A stretch of 64,000 nt of DNA from an uncultured Armatimonadota bacterium. Lineage in GTDB: Bacteria > Armatimonadota > Fimbriimonadia > Fimbriimonadales > Fimbriimonadaceae. The first letter of the stretch is position 1, and each line of letters begins with the position of its first letter. Below the pieces are notes generated by a model that saw only the letters and a list, made by a program, of their open reading frames with translations, made no database searches and was not told the origin of the DNA. Positions 15,488 to 23,998 of the stretch are shown piece by piece. The translations under genes were made by a program, and so were the position numbers. The stretch covers positions 1 to 64,000 of the forward strand of contig CAIYMO010000011.1 of the NCBI GenBank assembly GCA_903927345.1. Reading direction: 5' to 3'.

Positions 15488-16597
15488 ATGATCCCGACCT
15501 TTCTTCTCGTCCAAGCTGATGCGAATGCTGTTTTGAAGCAGGTCATCGCCAAGCACATTTCGATGACCAGTGCATCGGCGTTTGTACGCGAAGGGAATAG
15601 CCGAGCATTACCTGTCAAGGTCTCGTTCTCGCCAAAGGGTGGCCGTGCATGGCTGCCGAATCAGACGATTGTCGAATCCAGCGCCACACGGATGCGCTTT
15701 TACGACGATATTTTCGGTCAGGTTGCAAACTCGGACCCTCGCACAGTGGCACATCCCGAGCGGGATCTGATTGCTTCGGCAATTGTCCACCGAGAGGCAA
15801 TGGCGTTCCTCATCGACGACTCAATCAAGAAGGAGTTCTTGAACGATATTTCGAAGATCTCCGGGTGGAAGCTGAGCGGATCGAGCCTCAAAGCAGTCGA
15901 TAAGCGAAAAGCGACCACCACAATTCAGTTCGATGCCCAAAAGCGCATCATCCGAGTCAGCGTCTCGATGAACAAACGCACGATCCTCGATAACATGATC
16001 GAGTACGTTGCGGAGTCCAGCATCCCCGCCATCCCTGCGACCGCAAAAGTGCGCCCTGCTTTGCAACCTCGACCTCAGGTCCCCATTTCGACAAGCCCGA
16101 ACGTGATGATAAACGTTTTTGCCGTCTGGCGGGCAATGTCGCGTCTAGGAACATCAACAGTGACTCAGAGCACTGACGCCCATACCTATGTCACGAGTTT
16201 CGGTTCGGGGCGCATCTCTGAAAGCGGCGGAGCAAAGCCTTGGAAGTTCGAATCCGGCAAGCTCTCGGTCGGGGGAAGCACAAAACCAGTTTCCTCAGCG
16301 ATGGCTTTGGACAACTTGAAAGGCGTCGGAGTAGACGTTTCGCCGATTTCTCGCTACTTGATGAACGGTCAGATTCCGTTCTTGGACATCTTCAACCGAG
16401 CCGATAAGATCGGCGACGGCCCATCAATAAGCGTAGACGGAAAGATGGCGCGCATCATCAACGTCGAGCGTAGCGGAAACCGAATCAGGCTCTACTCAGA
16501 TACCGCCACGAACCGTGTGGTGATGCTCTCGAATGAGACCCGAGATGCCCGTGGTAACTGGACCACCGCATCCCGACTCCGCTTGAGTTACCGCTAA
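15488..16597 (+). CDS. Unknown protein, possibly LolA-like beta-rich, exported
   Basis: A 369-residue protein starting 1 bp after the permease stop. It is rich in alternating hydrophobic beta-strand patterns. The last third (ISVDGKMARIINVERSGNRI followed by acidic and basic strands) resembles periplasmic LolA-type or DUF2092-type domains, but I cannot assign a family. The N-terminus is only weakly hydrophobic (MIPTFLLVQA). It converges on the S41 protease gene with a 4-bp overlap. It could be transcribed with the ABC operon. Confidence 0.6.
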   Translation: MIPTFLLVQADANAVLKQVIAKHISMTSASAFVREGNSRALPVKVSFSPKGGRAWLPNQTIVESSATRMRFYDDIFGQVANSDPRTVAHPERDLIASAIVHREAMAFLIDDSIKKEFLNDISKISGWKLSGSSLKAVDKRKATTTIQFDAQKRIIRVSVSMNKRTILDNMIEYVAESSIPAIPATAKVRPALQPRPQVPISTSPNVMINVFAVWRAMSRLGTSTVTQSTDAHTYVTSFGSGRISESGGAKPWKFESGKLSVGGSTKPVSSAMALDNLKGVGVDVSPISRYLMNGQIPFLDIFNRADKIGDGPSISVDGKMARIINVERSGNRIRLYSDTATNRVVMLSNETRDARGNWTTASRLRLSYR

Positions 16598-17895
16598 CCG
16601 CCTCGTTCTTTGCGAAGGCGGATGCGCTCAAAGATTGAAAGTGCTGCTTCGATGGCCTTGTCGGGCTTTCCTGGCAGCTGGACCGGAGGTCCTTCAACCA
16701 TCACATCGGGAGCGATCGGGTTTGCTTCGAGTCGTACACCGCCGCTAGTAAGGTAGTCGGCAATCGGAAGCTGAACAAAGAATCCCTGTGCGATCGGGTT
16801 ATAGGTTGAAAAGAGCACCGCTCCCGCCGAATTCTGCCCAACAACGTTCAGTTGGCCAATCTTAGGGTCGTATTCCTCTTCTCCCTTCTCGTTTACGACT
16901 TTGCCATATTGCTCTCGTAGCGAAGCGGTGAAGATTTCGCTCGCACTGCCAGTACCACCGTTGATTAAGATCACCAGATTCCCACGGAAACCGATTTCCT
17001 GGTCCACTGCCGTCAGCTTCATCGTCGCAAACGGAATCAATTCCTTCAAGTCGGCTGGCTCACGCTTGTTCTCTGCGCGGAATTTTACAAGGGCCGCCCG
17101 ATTCAGCATCGATCCCATGCGGACATCCGAGTCCAGGAAGTAGCCCGCAAGGTGGAACAGGTTCACGACCGCGCCACCGCCATTAAGCCGCAGGTCAACA
17201 ATGAGGTTATCCGACTTCATTACTGACTTCATCAGCTCATCGACCGCCTTCGCATCGTACGCACGATCAAAGGTGTGGATGGTCAGCAGGGAAGTCTTGG
17301 GCGCGATCTCCTTGATCGTGTCTTTCTGGATGGTCGAGAACGGACGTCGCGTGATGGCGAAGTCAAACTTCTTTCCATTCGACTTCTTAACTCGAAGTTT
17401 GACGATTGTGCCTTCGTCGCCGACCATGATTGTCTTTTCGTCGACCTTCTTTCCATCGACCTCGAGGATCACGTCTCCAACCTCAAGCCCAGCTTTCGAA
17501 GCAGGGCTGTCCTCTACGACTCGCGTAATCAAACGGCCACCCTCGGCGATGACGCTCGTAATTCCAATTCCGGTGGTCTTCCCGGTCGTGCGCTGGTTCA
17601 TGTCTTTCGGGGTTGCCAGCATGATGTGGCTAAAACCGAACTTTCGAAGTGCGAGGTTAACCGAATTGCGAAACTCCTCATCGTTCTTTGCTTCGTCGAT
17701 CTTCGGCTTTTCCGCAGCAAGGAAGTCCCGGAACTTCTTGAAATCAACTCCAGGAACAAATGCAGAGGCTTCGATGCGCGACGTCAGCGATTCCAGAATT
17801 TCCGCTTTGACTTCGGGCTTTTTGTCCACGGTCTGGGCAAAGGCGGAACTGGTTACAACCAGTAAGGTAATCGGAAGAAGTCGAGACAGTTTCAT
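16594..17895 (-). CDS. Exported S41-family (C-terminal processing-like) peptidase with PDZ domain
   Basis: A 433-residue protein with signal peptide (MKLSRLLPITLLVVTSSAFA). A PDZ domain (about 108-190) includes SPASKAGLEVGDVILEVDGKKV. The peptidase core shows DLRLNGGGA and the nucleophile Ser in G-T-G-S-A-S-E-I-F. The usual catalytic-lysine motif (K-T-F-G-K) of CtpA is not seen; the corresponding stretch is GQNSAGAVLF, closer to S41 members that use a different catalytic set. Probably periplasmic. It lies 36 bp behind two clpS genes on the same strand and may be in their operon. Confidence 0.85.
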   Translation of the reverse strand: MKLSRLLPITLLVVTSSAFAQTVDKKPEVKAEILESLTSRIEASAFVPGVDFKKFRDFLAAEKPKIDEAKNDEEFRNSVNLALRKFGFSHIMLATPKDMNQRTTGKTTGIGITSVIAEGGRLITRVVEDSPASKAGLEVGDVILEVDGKKVDEKTIMVGDEGTIVKLRVKKSNGKKFDFAITRRPFSTIQKDTIKEIAPKTSLLTIHTFDRAYDAKAVDELMKSVMKSDNLIVDLRLNGGGAVVNLFHLAGYFLDSDVRMGSMLNRAALVKFRAENKREPADLKELIPFATMKLTAVDQEIGFRGNLVILINGGTGSASEIFTASLREQYGKVVNEKGEEEYDPKIGQLNVVGQNSAGAVLFSTYNPIAQGFFVQLPIADYLTSGGVRLEANPIAPDVMVEGPPVQLPGKPDKAIEAALSIFERIRLRKERGG

Positions 17896-17931
17896 ATCGG
17901 ATTGAATAGCAATACGCTAATTCCGACCAGA

Positions 17932-18216
17932 TTACTCAGCAATGACTTCGACTTTGATGCCAATTTGCCGAATGATGTGAGCAACATCCTCGCACTCTTC
18001 TTTTCCGGCGTTGTGCACCACGGACTTGCCAAGGTGGTCCACTTCCCAAGTTTCGATGTACGCCTCTTCCTCATCGCAATGAGTTGCGATCATCAGAATC
18101 ATCATCACCTCATAGTAGGTGTTTTTTTCGTTGTTATAAACAACCACGATCCAGCTCTCGGTCTGGGTTTCGCTGCCACCCGCAAGATCGGGCCGAACAA
18201 TTGTCTCGGTCGCCAT
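17932..18216 (-). CDS. ClpS-like adaptor, divergent copy (second of tandem pair)
   Basis: A 94-residue protein of the ClpS fold, which hands N-degron substrates to ClpAP/ClpCP. Aligned to E. coli ClpS, N34 is N28 and T38 is T33, but an extra residue lies between them, and H66, which contacts the substrate amino group, is D60 (E-V-D-H-L-G-K). The position of M62 is T56. It may bind another degron or none. ATG 18216 lies 5 bp after the first clpS; upstream residues in the frame are Cys-rich and unlike the family. Confidence 0.8.
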   Translation of the reverse strand: MATETIVRPDLAGGSETQTESWIVVVYNNEKNTYYEVMMILMIATHCDEEEAYIETWEVDHLGKSVVHNAGKEECEDVAHIIRQIGIKVEVIAE

Positions 18217-18221
18217 GCTAC

Positions 18222-18506
18222 TTAGTCGTTCCACTCGGGACAAACCGTGGTCTGCACTCCAATTGCTCCCACAACCTGAGCAACTCGTTCGCACTCAGCT
18301 TGGGTATCAAAGTGGATGGGAGCCTTACCGTAGTGGTGCGCTTCCCAAGTCTCTATTTCGGCCTCTTCCACACTGCATTCGGTGGCCGCCATTACAGTGA
18401 GAAGCACGAGGTCATAAGGCGTGTGATCGTTATTGTGGATCACCGCCATGTACCGCCCAGCATTGCTGAGTTCGTCTTTCTGCTGCTCAAAAACTGTCTG
18501 ACTCAT
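18222..18506 (-). CDS. ClpS-like adaptor (first of tandem pair)
   Basis: A 94-residue ClpS-family protein. The substrate-pocket region reads H-N-N-D-H-T-P-Y, matching N-D-D-Y-T-P-M of E. coli, and A-H-H-Y-G-K keeps the histidine equivalent to H66 (H57). M40 is Y31 and M62 is T53, so the pocket shape differs. This copy looks the more functional of the two. Its start overlaps the YfhO stop by 4 bp, so it is translationally coupled to a membrane protein gene. No clpA or clpC gene is in the window. Confidence 0.85.
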   Translation of the reverse strand: MSQTVFEQQKDELSNAGRYMAVIHNNDHTPYDLVLLTVMAATECSVEEAEIETWEAHHYGKAPIHFDTQAECERVAQVVGAIGVQTTVCPEWND

Positions 18507-20710
18507 TTCTGTTTTCGGAACACCAGCGCGAGACTGGCAAGGGTCGCCAAAGCCGCTAGCCCAAGGTAAATCGCCTTCGGGCCAGGGTAGCGAAGCACCA
18601 CCCGCGTCGTTCCTTCCTTACATTGTACAAAACGAAACCCTTCTGCGTTCGAAATTATGCATCCTGGAGTGTCAGATGTCATTCCCTCGATGTAGCGGTC
18701 TTCGATGCTAGTCCCTGTTCCATTGTCACTGAGTTCAATGACTTGGCGGTCGTAACCGTCCTCTATGATCTTCCCACCGAACTCGACCCGTCCGCCATCG
18801 GACAGTTTGGGATCATAAGGTGAGGCATGCAAACGTGATACCACTTCATAGTTGACAGTTCCGAATATGCCATTGATCTTCGACTGCTCGCCTTCCCTTG
18901 GTCTCCACAACATCATGTTCCCATTCTCTGGTGGAGCCGGCTCGGACCCGATGGCCTCCTTAAGTCGATTCACAAACCGTCCATCAAGAATCGAATCGTA
19001 TCCAAACAGGTCATGGACCCGCATAACCGTGGCTAGGTTCGGAGGCATTGTAGCCACCGGCGTCTTTGCAATGTTCCAAGCCTTCGACTCAAACGCGACA
19101 CGTTGTTGCGCCGGAATGTCCAGCTTTGGCAACTCGACCGGCTTCCCGCTTAGCGGGAACTGCCAGGCGGCGGTCAACACAACTGCAAGACCTACCGCCA
19201 GGATCGATCGTTGGCGGACCAGGAGCGCCACCATGACTGACCCAAGTAGCGCGGTTACGGCGACCAGCGGAAGCTGCTTCCCAGTGCAGATCGCAACAAT
19301 CTTGTCCAGATTCTCGACTCCCAGTGACCCCGCAACCAAGTTCATTCCGTTGAAGCCAATCGCCAACAGGGCAACTGGGATCGCGGCCAGAGCAAACCAC
19401 TTTTTGTCTGCCCTTTCTGGAAGTCTATCAAACCCGAACCCCGCCAGCGCACAGACTCCCAAAACAATGAGAACCAGCGACCGACCTGGAGAGCCCGTCG
19501 CACTCCAGCCAGGGAAGTAGAAAAACAGCAAGCGGTTGACTGGCGTTCCGAACGCCAACAATAACCCCAAAAGTGAAAGTGATAAAGGAACTGCCGTGAA
19601 AGCGAAACTCTCCACCCTCTTGGGACTGATTGAGTCCTCTGTTGAATCAGTCGAGCTGTTGGAATCCTGAGCCGGTCCCTTTCTACGAGCAAACCCAAAC
19701 GCACCCACGAAAGCAAGCACCAAAACTACTGGCGATACCCAAAGCGCACACTCCGCCGGATTCGAGCCGATCTTGGCATACATCGGCCAATAAGCATTCG
19801 GCAACCCAGAATCACCCAGCACTGTATTGTCAGCCGAAGGATCACCAAGTAACCGAGGGTGTACAACCGACAAAGCTTCAAACGGCTTCAGCGCCCCCGC
19901 AACATAGGCCGCATACCCCTCTTCTGACGGCGCATTCTTGCGGTGCGAGTTCGCCGAGTTTGCCAAAACGAGCGAGACCTGGGGCCAAGCGATGACCGCC
20001 CCGACAACAACGCCAAGCAATCCGACCAAAACCCTCCGGTCCGAAACCGCGCGAACCAGAGCCGCCAGAACAACAGCCATCAATCCGTAAGCGGCAAACT
20101 GCAAGTGGCCCGCGAGGAGCATCATCCCCACCGCAAGTCCAACCTCCGCGACTCTGCGCGACGTGGATGTAGCCACAAGCCCCGCCAGAGCCCAAGGCAG
20201 CCAAGCTACAGTCGTCGGCACACTCGCCAGTGGAGCCCAAGCGATCATGAACTGCGACATCGCAAACCCAATGCCCGCAAGCATGGCCCCTGTCTCGGAT
20301 ACCTTCAGTCGGCGTAGCCAAACGAACACTCCGAGCCCCGCCAAGAAACCGTGAAGGACTCCCAGCAAAAGCATTTTCAACGGCACTGAACCCGGAACAA
20401 AGGCAAACAGAATGTGTAGCGGATAAAACGCTCCGCTCTGTGAGTTACCCGCTAGAGGCTGACCAGCCAGCTGGTACGGGTTCACCAGTGGCATTTGCCC
20501 ATGCCGCCACGAGTCAAAAACGATGTCCCTCCAGGGCCAGAACTGGAGCACTCCGTCGGCCTGCAAAACATCCCAGCCGTATGACGGGGCCGAGCCGCCG
20601 ACCATCGCTTGAATATGCTCAGTCGGTCCAAGCTGTTTCCCACCAATCAAAGCAGGCAGAAATGGGATCAGTGCCGCGAGAAAGAGCAGGAGCACAGGAA
20701 GCCGACGCAT
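18503..20710 (-). CDS. YfhO-family polytopic membrane protein
   Basis: A 735-residue protein with about twelve helices in the first 480 residues and a soluble C-terminal part before a final helix and K-Q-K end. Family-type features include the early loop L-Q-F-W-P-W-R and N-P-Y-Q-L-A-G-Q-P-L-A-G-N. YfhO-like proteins are GT-C-fold membrane glycosyltransferase relatives; in Bacillus one is linked to teichoic acid glycosylation. The function here is open. The gene leads the operon with the two clpS genes, and its start lies 6 nt after a TAAACT box. Confidence 0.82.
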   Translation of the reverse strand: MRRLPVLLLFLAALIPFLPALIGGKQLGPTEHIQAMVGGSAPSYGWDVLQADGVLQFWPWRDIVFDSWRHGQMPLVNPYQLAGQPLAGNSQSGAFYPLHILFAFVPGSVPLKMLLLGVLHGFLAGLGVFVWLRRLKVSETGAMLAGIGFAMSQFMIAWAPLASVPTTVAWLPWALAGLVATSTSRRVAEVGLAVGMMLLAGHLQFAAYGLMAVVLAALVRAVSDRRVLVGLLGVVVGAVIAWPQVSLVLANSANSHRKNAPSEEGYAAYVAGALKPFEALSVVHPRLLGDPSADNTVLGDSGLPNAYWPMYAKIGSNPAECALWVSPVVLVLAFVGAFGFARRKGPAQDSNSSTDSTEDSISPKRVESFAFTAVPLSLSLLGLLLAFGTPVNRLLFFYFPGWSATGSPGRSLVLIVLGVCALAGFGFDRLPERADKKWFALAAIPVALLAIGFNGMNLVAGSLGVENLDKIVAICTGKQLPLVAVTALLGSVMVALLVRQRSILAVGLAVVLTAAWQFPLSGKPVELPKLDIPAQQRVAFESKAWNIAKTPVATMPPNLATVMRVHDLFGYDSILDGRFVNRLKEAIGSEPAPPENGNMMLWRPREGEQSKINGIFGTVNYEVVSRLHASPYDPKLSDGGRVEFGGKIIEDGYDRQVIELSDNGTGTSIEDRYIEGMTSDTPGCIISNAEGFRFVQCKEGTTRVVLRYPGPKAIYLGLAALATLASLALVFRKQK

Positions 20711-20716
20711 CGCATC

Positions 20717-20722
20717 AGTTTA
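20717..20722 (-). promoter_or_regulatory. TAAACT box 6 nt before the YfhO start (leaderless promoter candidate)
   Basis: On the minus strand TAAACT is followed by GATGCG and then ATG 20710. No Shine-Dalgarno exists. With a -10 ending 6 nt before ATG, transcription should begin at the start codon. It mirrors the box at 20753-20758. Confidence 0.6.
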
Positions 20723-20752
20723 ACGCGTTCAACTCTGACTTGCCTACCAAAG

Positions 20753-20758
20753 TAAACT
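20753..20758 (+). promoter_or_regulatory. TAAACT box 6 nt before the acetyltransferase start (leaderless promoter candidate)
   Basis: TAAACT, then GTCCCA, then ATG 20765. Together with the minus-strand box it forms the inverted repeat CAGTTTA (20716-20722)/TAAACTG (20753-20759), so two divergent genes carry identical promoter-to-start geometry. Confidence 0.6.
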
Positions 20759-20764
20759 GTCCCA

Positions 20765-21910
20765 ATGGCACTCCACATCGAACGATGCACCGATCTCGAA
20801 GAACTCTTCAAGGTGTGGAGTCCCACGTATCGGGACAATAAGCCGGTCGAAATCGAACCTGACAAGCCTCGGCACGACGAAGCATTCGCCGCACGCATTG
20901 ATGGTCGAATCGTAGGAGCCTTCGCCTCTTTGCCCATGCTTGTCACCCGTCAGCAAGCCGAGCTGAAATGTGCAGGAATCGCTGGAGTGGCGGTCATGCC
21001 CCATGAGCGGCAGCATGGCGTTGGCAAGGCGATGATGGAGCACGGAATCCGCCACTACCGAGACGCGGGCTATGACCTTGCCTCGCTGTATGCTTTCAGC
21101 GAGAAGTTCTACCGAAAATTTGGCTACGAGGTAGCCGGATACAAGTACGGAATCAAAGTCGACATGGGGCGATTCCCACGCTTCGATCTGTCGCTTCCTG
21201 CGACAAAGCTCTCCGCCGCAGATCGAGACCAGATCAAAGCTTGCTACGAAGCGTTTGCAAAGAAGCGGTCCGGTATGAACCTCCGGCCCGAGAATCAATG
21301 GGATCGAATCATCCAACTCGATTCAAATAAGGCGATCTACACGGTCGGTGAGCCCATTGAGGCGTACGCTATTGTCACCCACGACTGGAATTTCTGGGTC
21401 GAGCAAAAAGTCGATGAGTTCGTTTGGACCACACCGAAGAGCTACGAATCGCTCCTCAGCGTACTGAGCGGGATCGGAATCAACAAAACCCACTTGAGCT
21501 GGATCGAGCCGTCCGATTCGCCCTTCCGAGCTAAGTATTGGGATCGCGGAACCGAGTTGAACGCCGGGTCGGGGTACCTGATGTGGCGAGTTCTCAACGT
21601 TCCCCAGGCACTCTCCAAACTGAAACCCCAACACTCCGGAAGCTTCACCTTCGAAGTCGTTGATGAGCATTTCACGGAGAACGAGGGTCCCTGGCAGGTC
21701 GATTTCAGTCCCGAAGGAGTGACCGTCCAAAGAGCGAACGAAGCAGGCTTCGAACTGGATATTCGGCAGTTTTCTCAAGCCTATATGGGTGAGCCTAGTT
21801 TGTTGGCCCTGGCGATGAACGACCTTATTGACGTGCGTTCCTCGGCAGATTTGCAATCGGCAAGTCAGCTTCTCACCGCCTCCTCGGTTTGCTGCATCGA
21901 CGCCTTCTGA
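20765..21910 (+). CDS. Eis-like GNAT N-acetyltransferase
   Basis: A 381-residue protein with an N-terminal GNAT domain and a C-terminal second GNAT-like plus SCP2-type region, as in the Eis family. The acetyl-CoA loop is V-M-P-H-E-R-Q-H-G-V-G-K-A-M-M, and the stretch SLYAFSEKFYRKFGYE is typical of the group. Eis enzymes acetylate aminoglycosides or proteins in some bacteria, but most homologues have no known substrate. It diverges from the YfhO operon across 54 bp. A terminator lies about 165 bp downstream. Confidence 0.85.
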   Translation: MALHIERCTDLEELFKVWSPTYRDNKPVEIEPDKPRHDEAFAARIDGRIVGAFASLPMLVTRQQAELKCAGIAGVAVMPHERQHGVGKAMMEHGIRHYRDAGYDLASLYAFSEKFYRKFGYEVAGYKYGIKVDMGRFPRFDLSLPATKLSAADRDQIKACYEAFAKKRSGMNLRPENQWDRIIQLDSNKAIYTVGEPIEAYAIVTHDWNFWVEQKVDEFVWTTPKSYESLLSVLSGIGINKTHLSWIEPSDSPFRAKYWDRGTELNAGSGYLMWRVLNVPQALSKLKPQHSGSFTFEVVDEHFTENEGPWQVDFSPEGVTVQRANEAGFELDIRQFSQAYMGEPSLLALAMNDLIDVRSSADLQSASQLLTASSVCCIDAF

Positions 21911-22074
21911 CAGCCAATTTACTAGCTTTGGATCACCCCGGTAACAAAGCGGAAGTTTCGGCATGTTTTCTGCGGAATTCTTGTGACGTCAGCGGGTTTG
22001 CCTCCGTTGACAAACACAACAAGATCCGGGCCGCTTATCTACGAGAGTCCGGACGAAAACCCTCCAAGCCCATC

Positions 22075-22104
22075 GGGCCCGCCTTCGTTGCGGGCCCTTT
22101 TTTT
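22075..22104 (+). terminator. Strong rho-independent terminator
   Basis: GGGCCCGC (22075-22082) pairs perfectly with GCGGGCCC (22090-22097) around a 7-nt CTTCGTT loop, followed by seven T. It most likely ends the acetyltransferase transcript, leaving a 3' untranslated region of about 165 nt (21911-22074) in which I see no protein gene; a small RNA there is possible but not supported by other evidence. Confidence 0.92.
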
Positions 22105-22116
22105 GCCAATTTCTGG

Positions 22117-23880
22117 TTAGGGGGCGATGGTCAAGTACTCATTCCACTGAGTATCTTGGGCGAGCTTGAGCTTCGCATAATCCACCGCTCGGTTATTCCC
22201 CAGCGAGTCGTTCGCGTTAAAGGTCGAAGCTGGCGAGAAGTCGATCGCGAGCCCAGTCGAACCTGCTGAGTTCGAGTTATGGCCCTCATAGACAATTGCG
22301 TTAGCTGCCGCCGTTTTCAAGTTGGCAATCGAAGTGAGAACACCGGAGATGGAGGTCCCTGCCTCAACTCGCTTCGCGACGTCCAGCAAATCACGATAGT
22401 TTCGTGCCGCATTGGGACTGTATGACTGTGCATTCGCCCGAACAGTCTGGATCAAACTTGTCAGCGCGACGCTGTTGGTGTTTAGCTGACTGCCGAAGTC
22501 CGAAACTGCCGTCGCCAACGGTGCAAACTGCGACGTGTCCAAGATCGACTGAGTGATCTTTCTGGTCTGATAAGCAGTGACCGCCAGCGGACCATCAACA
22601 AATCCTTTGCAAAGGTTCAGCGTCGTGTCGTCTGGATTGTCGCGGAACTTGTTGAAGACGAGCTGATACGGATAACCTTCGCCGGGAGGGGACTCCTCAG
22701 AGCCAACGACATACTTGGTGTTGCCTTTGATCTCGTAAGCGACCTCAAACATCTGCATGAGGCTGCAATCCCAAGTGATGAAATCAAACTGTTCGGAGCC
22801 GAACGCTTGGTTTAAGTCCCAAATCTGGATCGAGGTGCCTTTCTCGTCGTCATAGCTCACGGCGCGAGAGGTCGGCGATCGAAGCCAGCCATTACCGTGA
22901 TTCCAAATCACGATTCCGTAGCGATCCGCCGGATAGTTAGCCTTGCCCCACTGGATGAACTGGTTGAGAGTCTGGGGTGAGCCCATATCAACCGTCGTTC
23001 CCATATCCTGCAACATCTCTGAAGCAATCGTCGAAGTTGTGTCTGGCTTGACAAGGTATCGGCGAGTGCCGTCAAAAAGCCCGCCCGAGAAAGCAGAAGG
23101 GTAGTTCTTCCATTGAACGACAATGCGAACATCGGGGTTGGACGCGACCTGCTCCATCTGGTTTACGTTCAGCTGCGAATAGGCCTGTAAGTCGTTAGCC
23201 GCGTTTAGATAAACCAGAATCGTCCACTTCTTCTTAACCGCTCCGCTTGGCGTGGTCGTGACGAGAGCTGAACCGTTTAGAGAAAGGGGGGTGTAGGTTG
23301 CCCGCACACTTCCGGTGCCCTGCGCGGTGGCTGAGAAGCTTCCGTCGCTTGTGACAGAACCAACGCCACCAAGCGCCGTCCAAGTGAATCCGTTCGGAGC
23401 GACAAACGTTGGCACGGAGGACGAGTTCAATCCATTAGCCACGAACACTTCACCTCGACCAACCTGTACAGTTGCAGTCGAGGGCGAAACTTCGATTGAG
23501 TTGATCGCGGTTCCCACGGCCGAGTTCACGACGAGACCGCCTGAGAGGGTGACGCGCTTTCGGATCTCACCCATCAAAGTGCCGTCGCCGTTAGAGCCCG
23601 AATAGAGCTGAACGAGGAGCTGGTATTGCCCGTCTGCAATTTGGAACGTCACTTCCTCAATTGGAGTCGTTGGGCTACGCAGGATGGCACTGGTGACATC
23701 AACACCGTTCAAGTTTCGGATAATCACCCGCTGCGATTGACCCGAAAGCTGTCCAGGAGCACCATTCAGAGTCCAGTTGGTCCGGTAGGTGAGACCGGTC
23801 GCCCCACCTCCTCCGCCACCGCATCCAATCAGTGTGATGATGAGCATCACGAAACCAAGCAAAGAGAGGCGGCGTTCCAT
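22117..23880 (-). CDS. Clostripain-family (C11) cysteine peptidase lipoprotein
   Basis: A 587-residue lipoprotein: signal peptide with lipobox L-I-G-C (C20) followed by a Gly run. The first third holds beta-sandwich domains including a BIG2-like segment (INSIEVSPSTATVQVG). The C11 domain begins W-T-I-L-V-Y-L-N-A-A-N-D-L; the catalytic His is in W-N-H-G-N-G and the catalytic Cys in W-D-C-S-L-M-Q. It is likely surface- or periplasm-exposed and self-processing like its relatives. ATG 23880 gives the best signal peptide; ATG 23901 is an alternative. Confidence 0.88.
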   Translation of the reverse strand: MERRLSLLGFVMLIITLIGCGGGGGGATGLTYRTNWTLNGAPGQLSGQSQRVIIRNLNGVDVTSAILRSPTTPIEEVTFQIADGQYQLLVQLYSGSNGDGTLMGEIRKRVTLSGGLVVNSAVGTAINSIEVSPSTATVQVGRGEVFVANGLNSSSVPTFVAPNGFTWTALGGVGSVTSDGSFSATAQGTGSVRATYTPLSLNGSALVTTTPSGAVKKKWTILVYLNAANDLQAYSQLNVNQMEQVASNPDVRIVVQWKNYPSAFSGGLFDGTRRYLVKPDTTSTIASEMLQDMGTTVDMGSPQTLNQFIQWGKANYPADRYGIVIWNHGNGWLRSPTSRAVSYDDEKGTSIQIWDLNQAFGSEQFDFITWDCSLMQMFEVAYEIKGNTKYVVGSEESPPGEGYPYQLVFNKFRDNPDDTTLNLCKGFVDGPLAVTAYQTRKITQSILDTSQFAPLATAVSDFGSQLNTNSVALTSLIQTVRANAQSYSPNAARNYRDLLDVAKRVEAGTSISGVLTSIANLKTAAANAIVYEGHNSNSAGSTGLAIDFSPASTFNANDSLGNNRAVDYAKLKLAQDTQWNEYLTIAP

Positions 23881-23936
23881 AGCGATCCCGGAGTATCTCA
23901 TTATGACGATCCAACTTCCCGGTAGGTTCAATAATT

Positions 23937-23959
23937 GTCAACCTTGACTTTTTAGTCAA
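23937..23959. promoter_or_regulatory. Cluster of three GTCAA/TTGAC half-sites between C11 peptidase and sufC
   Basis: GTCAA (23937-23941), TTGAC (23944-23948) and GTCAA (23955-23959) lie within 23 bp of the 118-bp divergent intergenic region; TTGACT-TTTT-AGTCAA is a perfect inverted repeat. On the minus strand TTGACT with 17-nt spacing leads to AATTAT, a possible promoter for the peptidase gene. It could be an operator shared by both genes; the regulator is unknown. Confidence 0.4.
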
Positions 23960-23998
23960 CTTTCCGCCTCAATGATACGTAGGAACCATTTGCACCCC

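Noticed and set aside
21911-22074. A small RNA gene ahead of the terminator at 22075
   Set aside because: TTGACA at 22007 and TTATCT at 22035 are 22 nt apart, too far for a promoter; a 3' untranslated region explains the stretch equally well.
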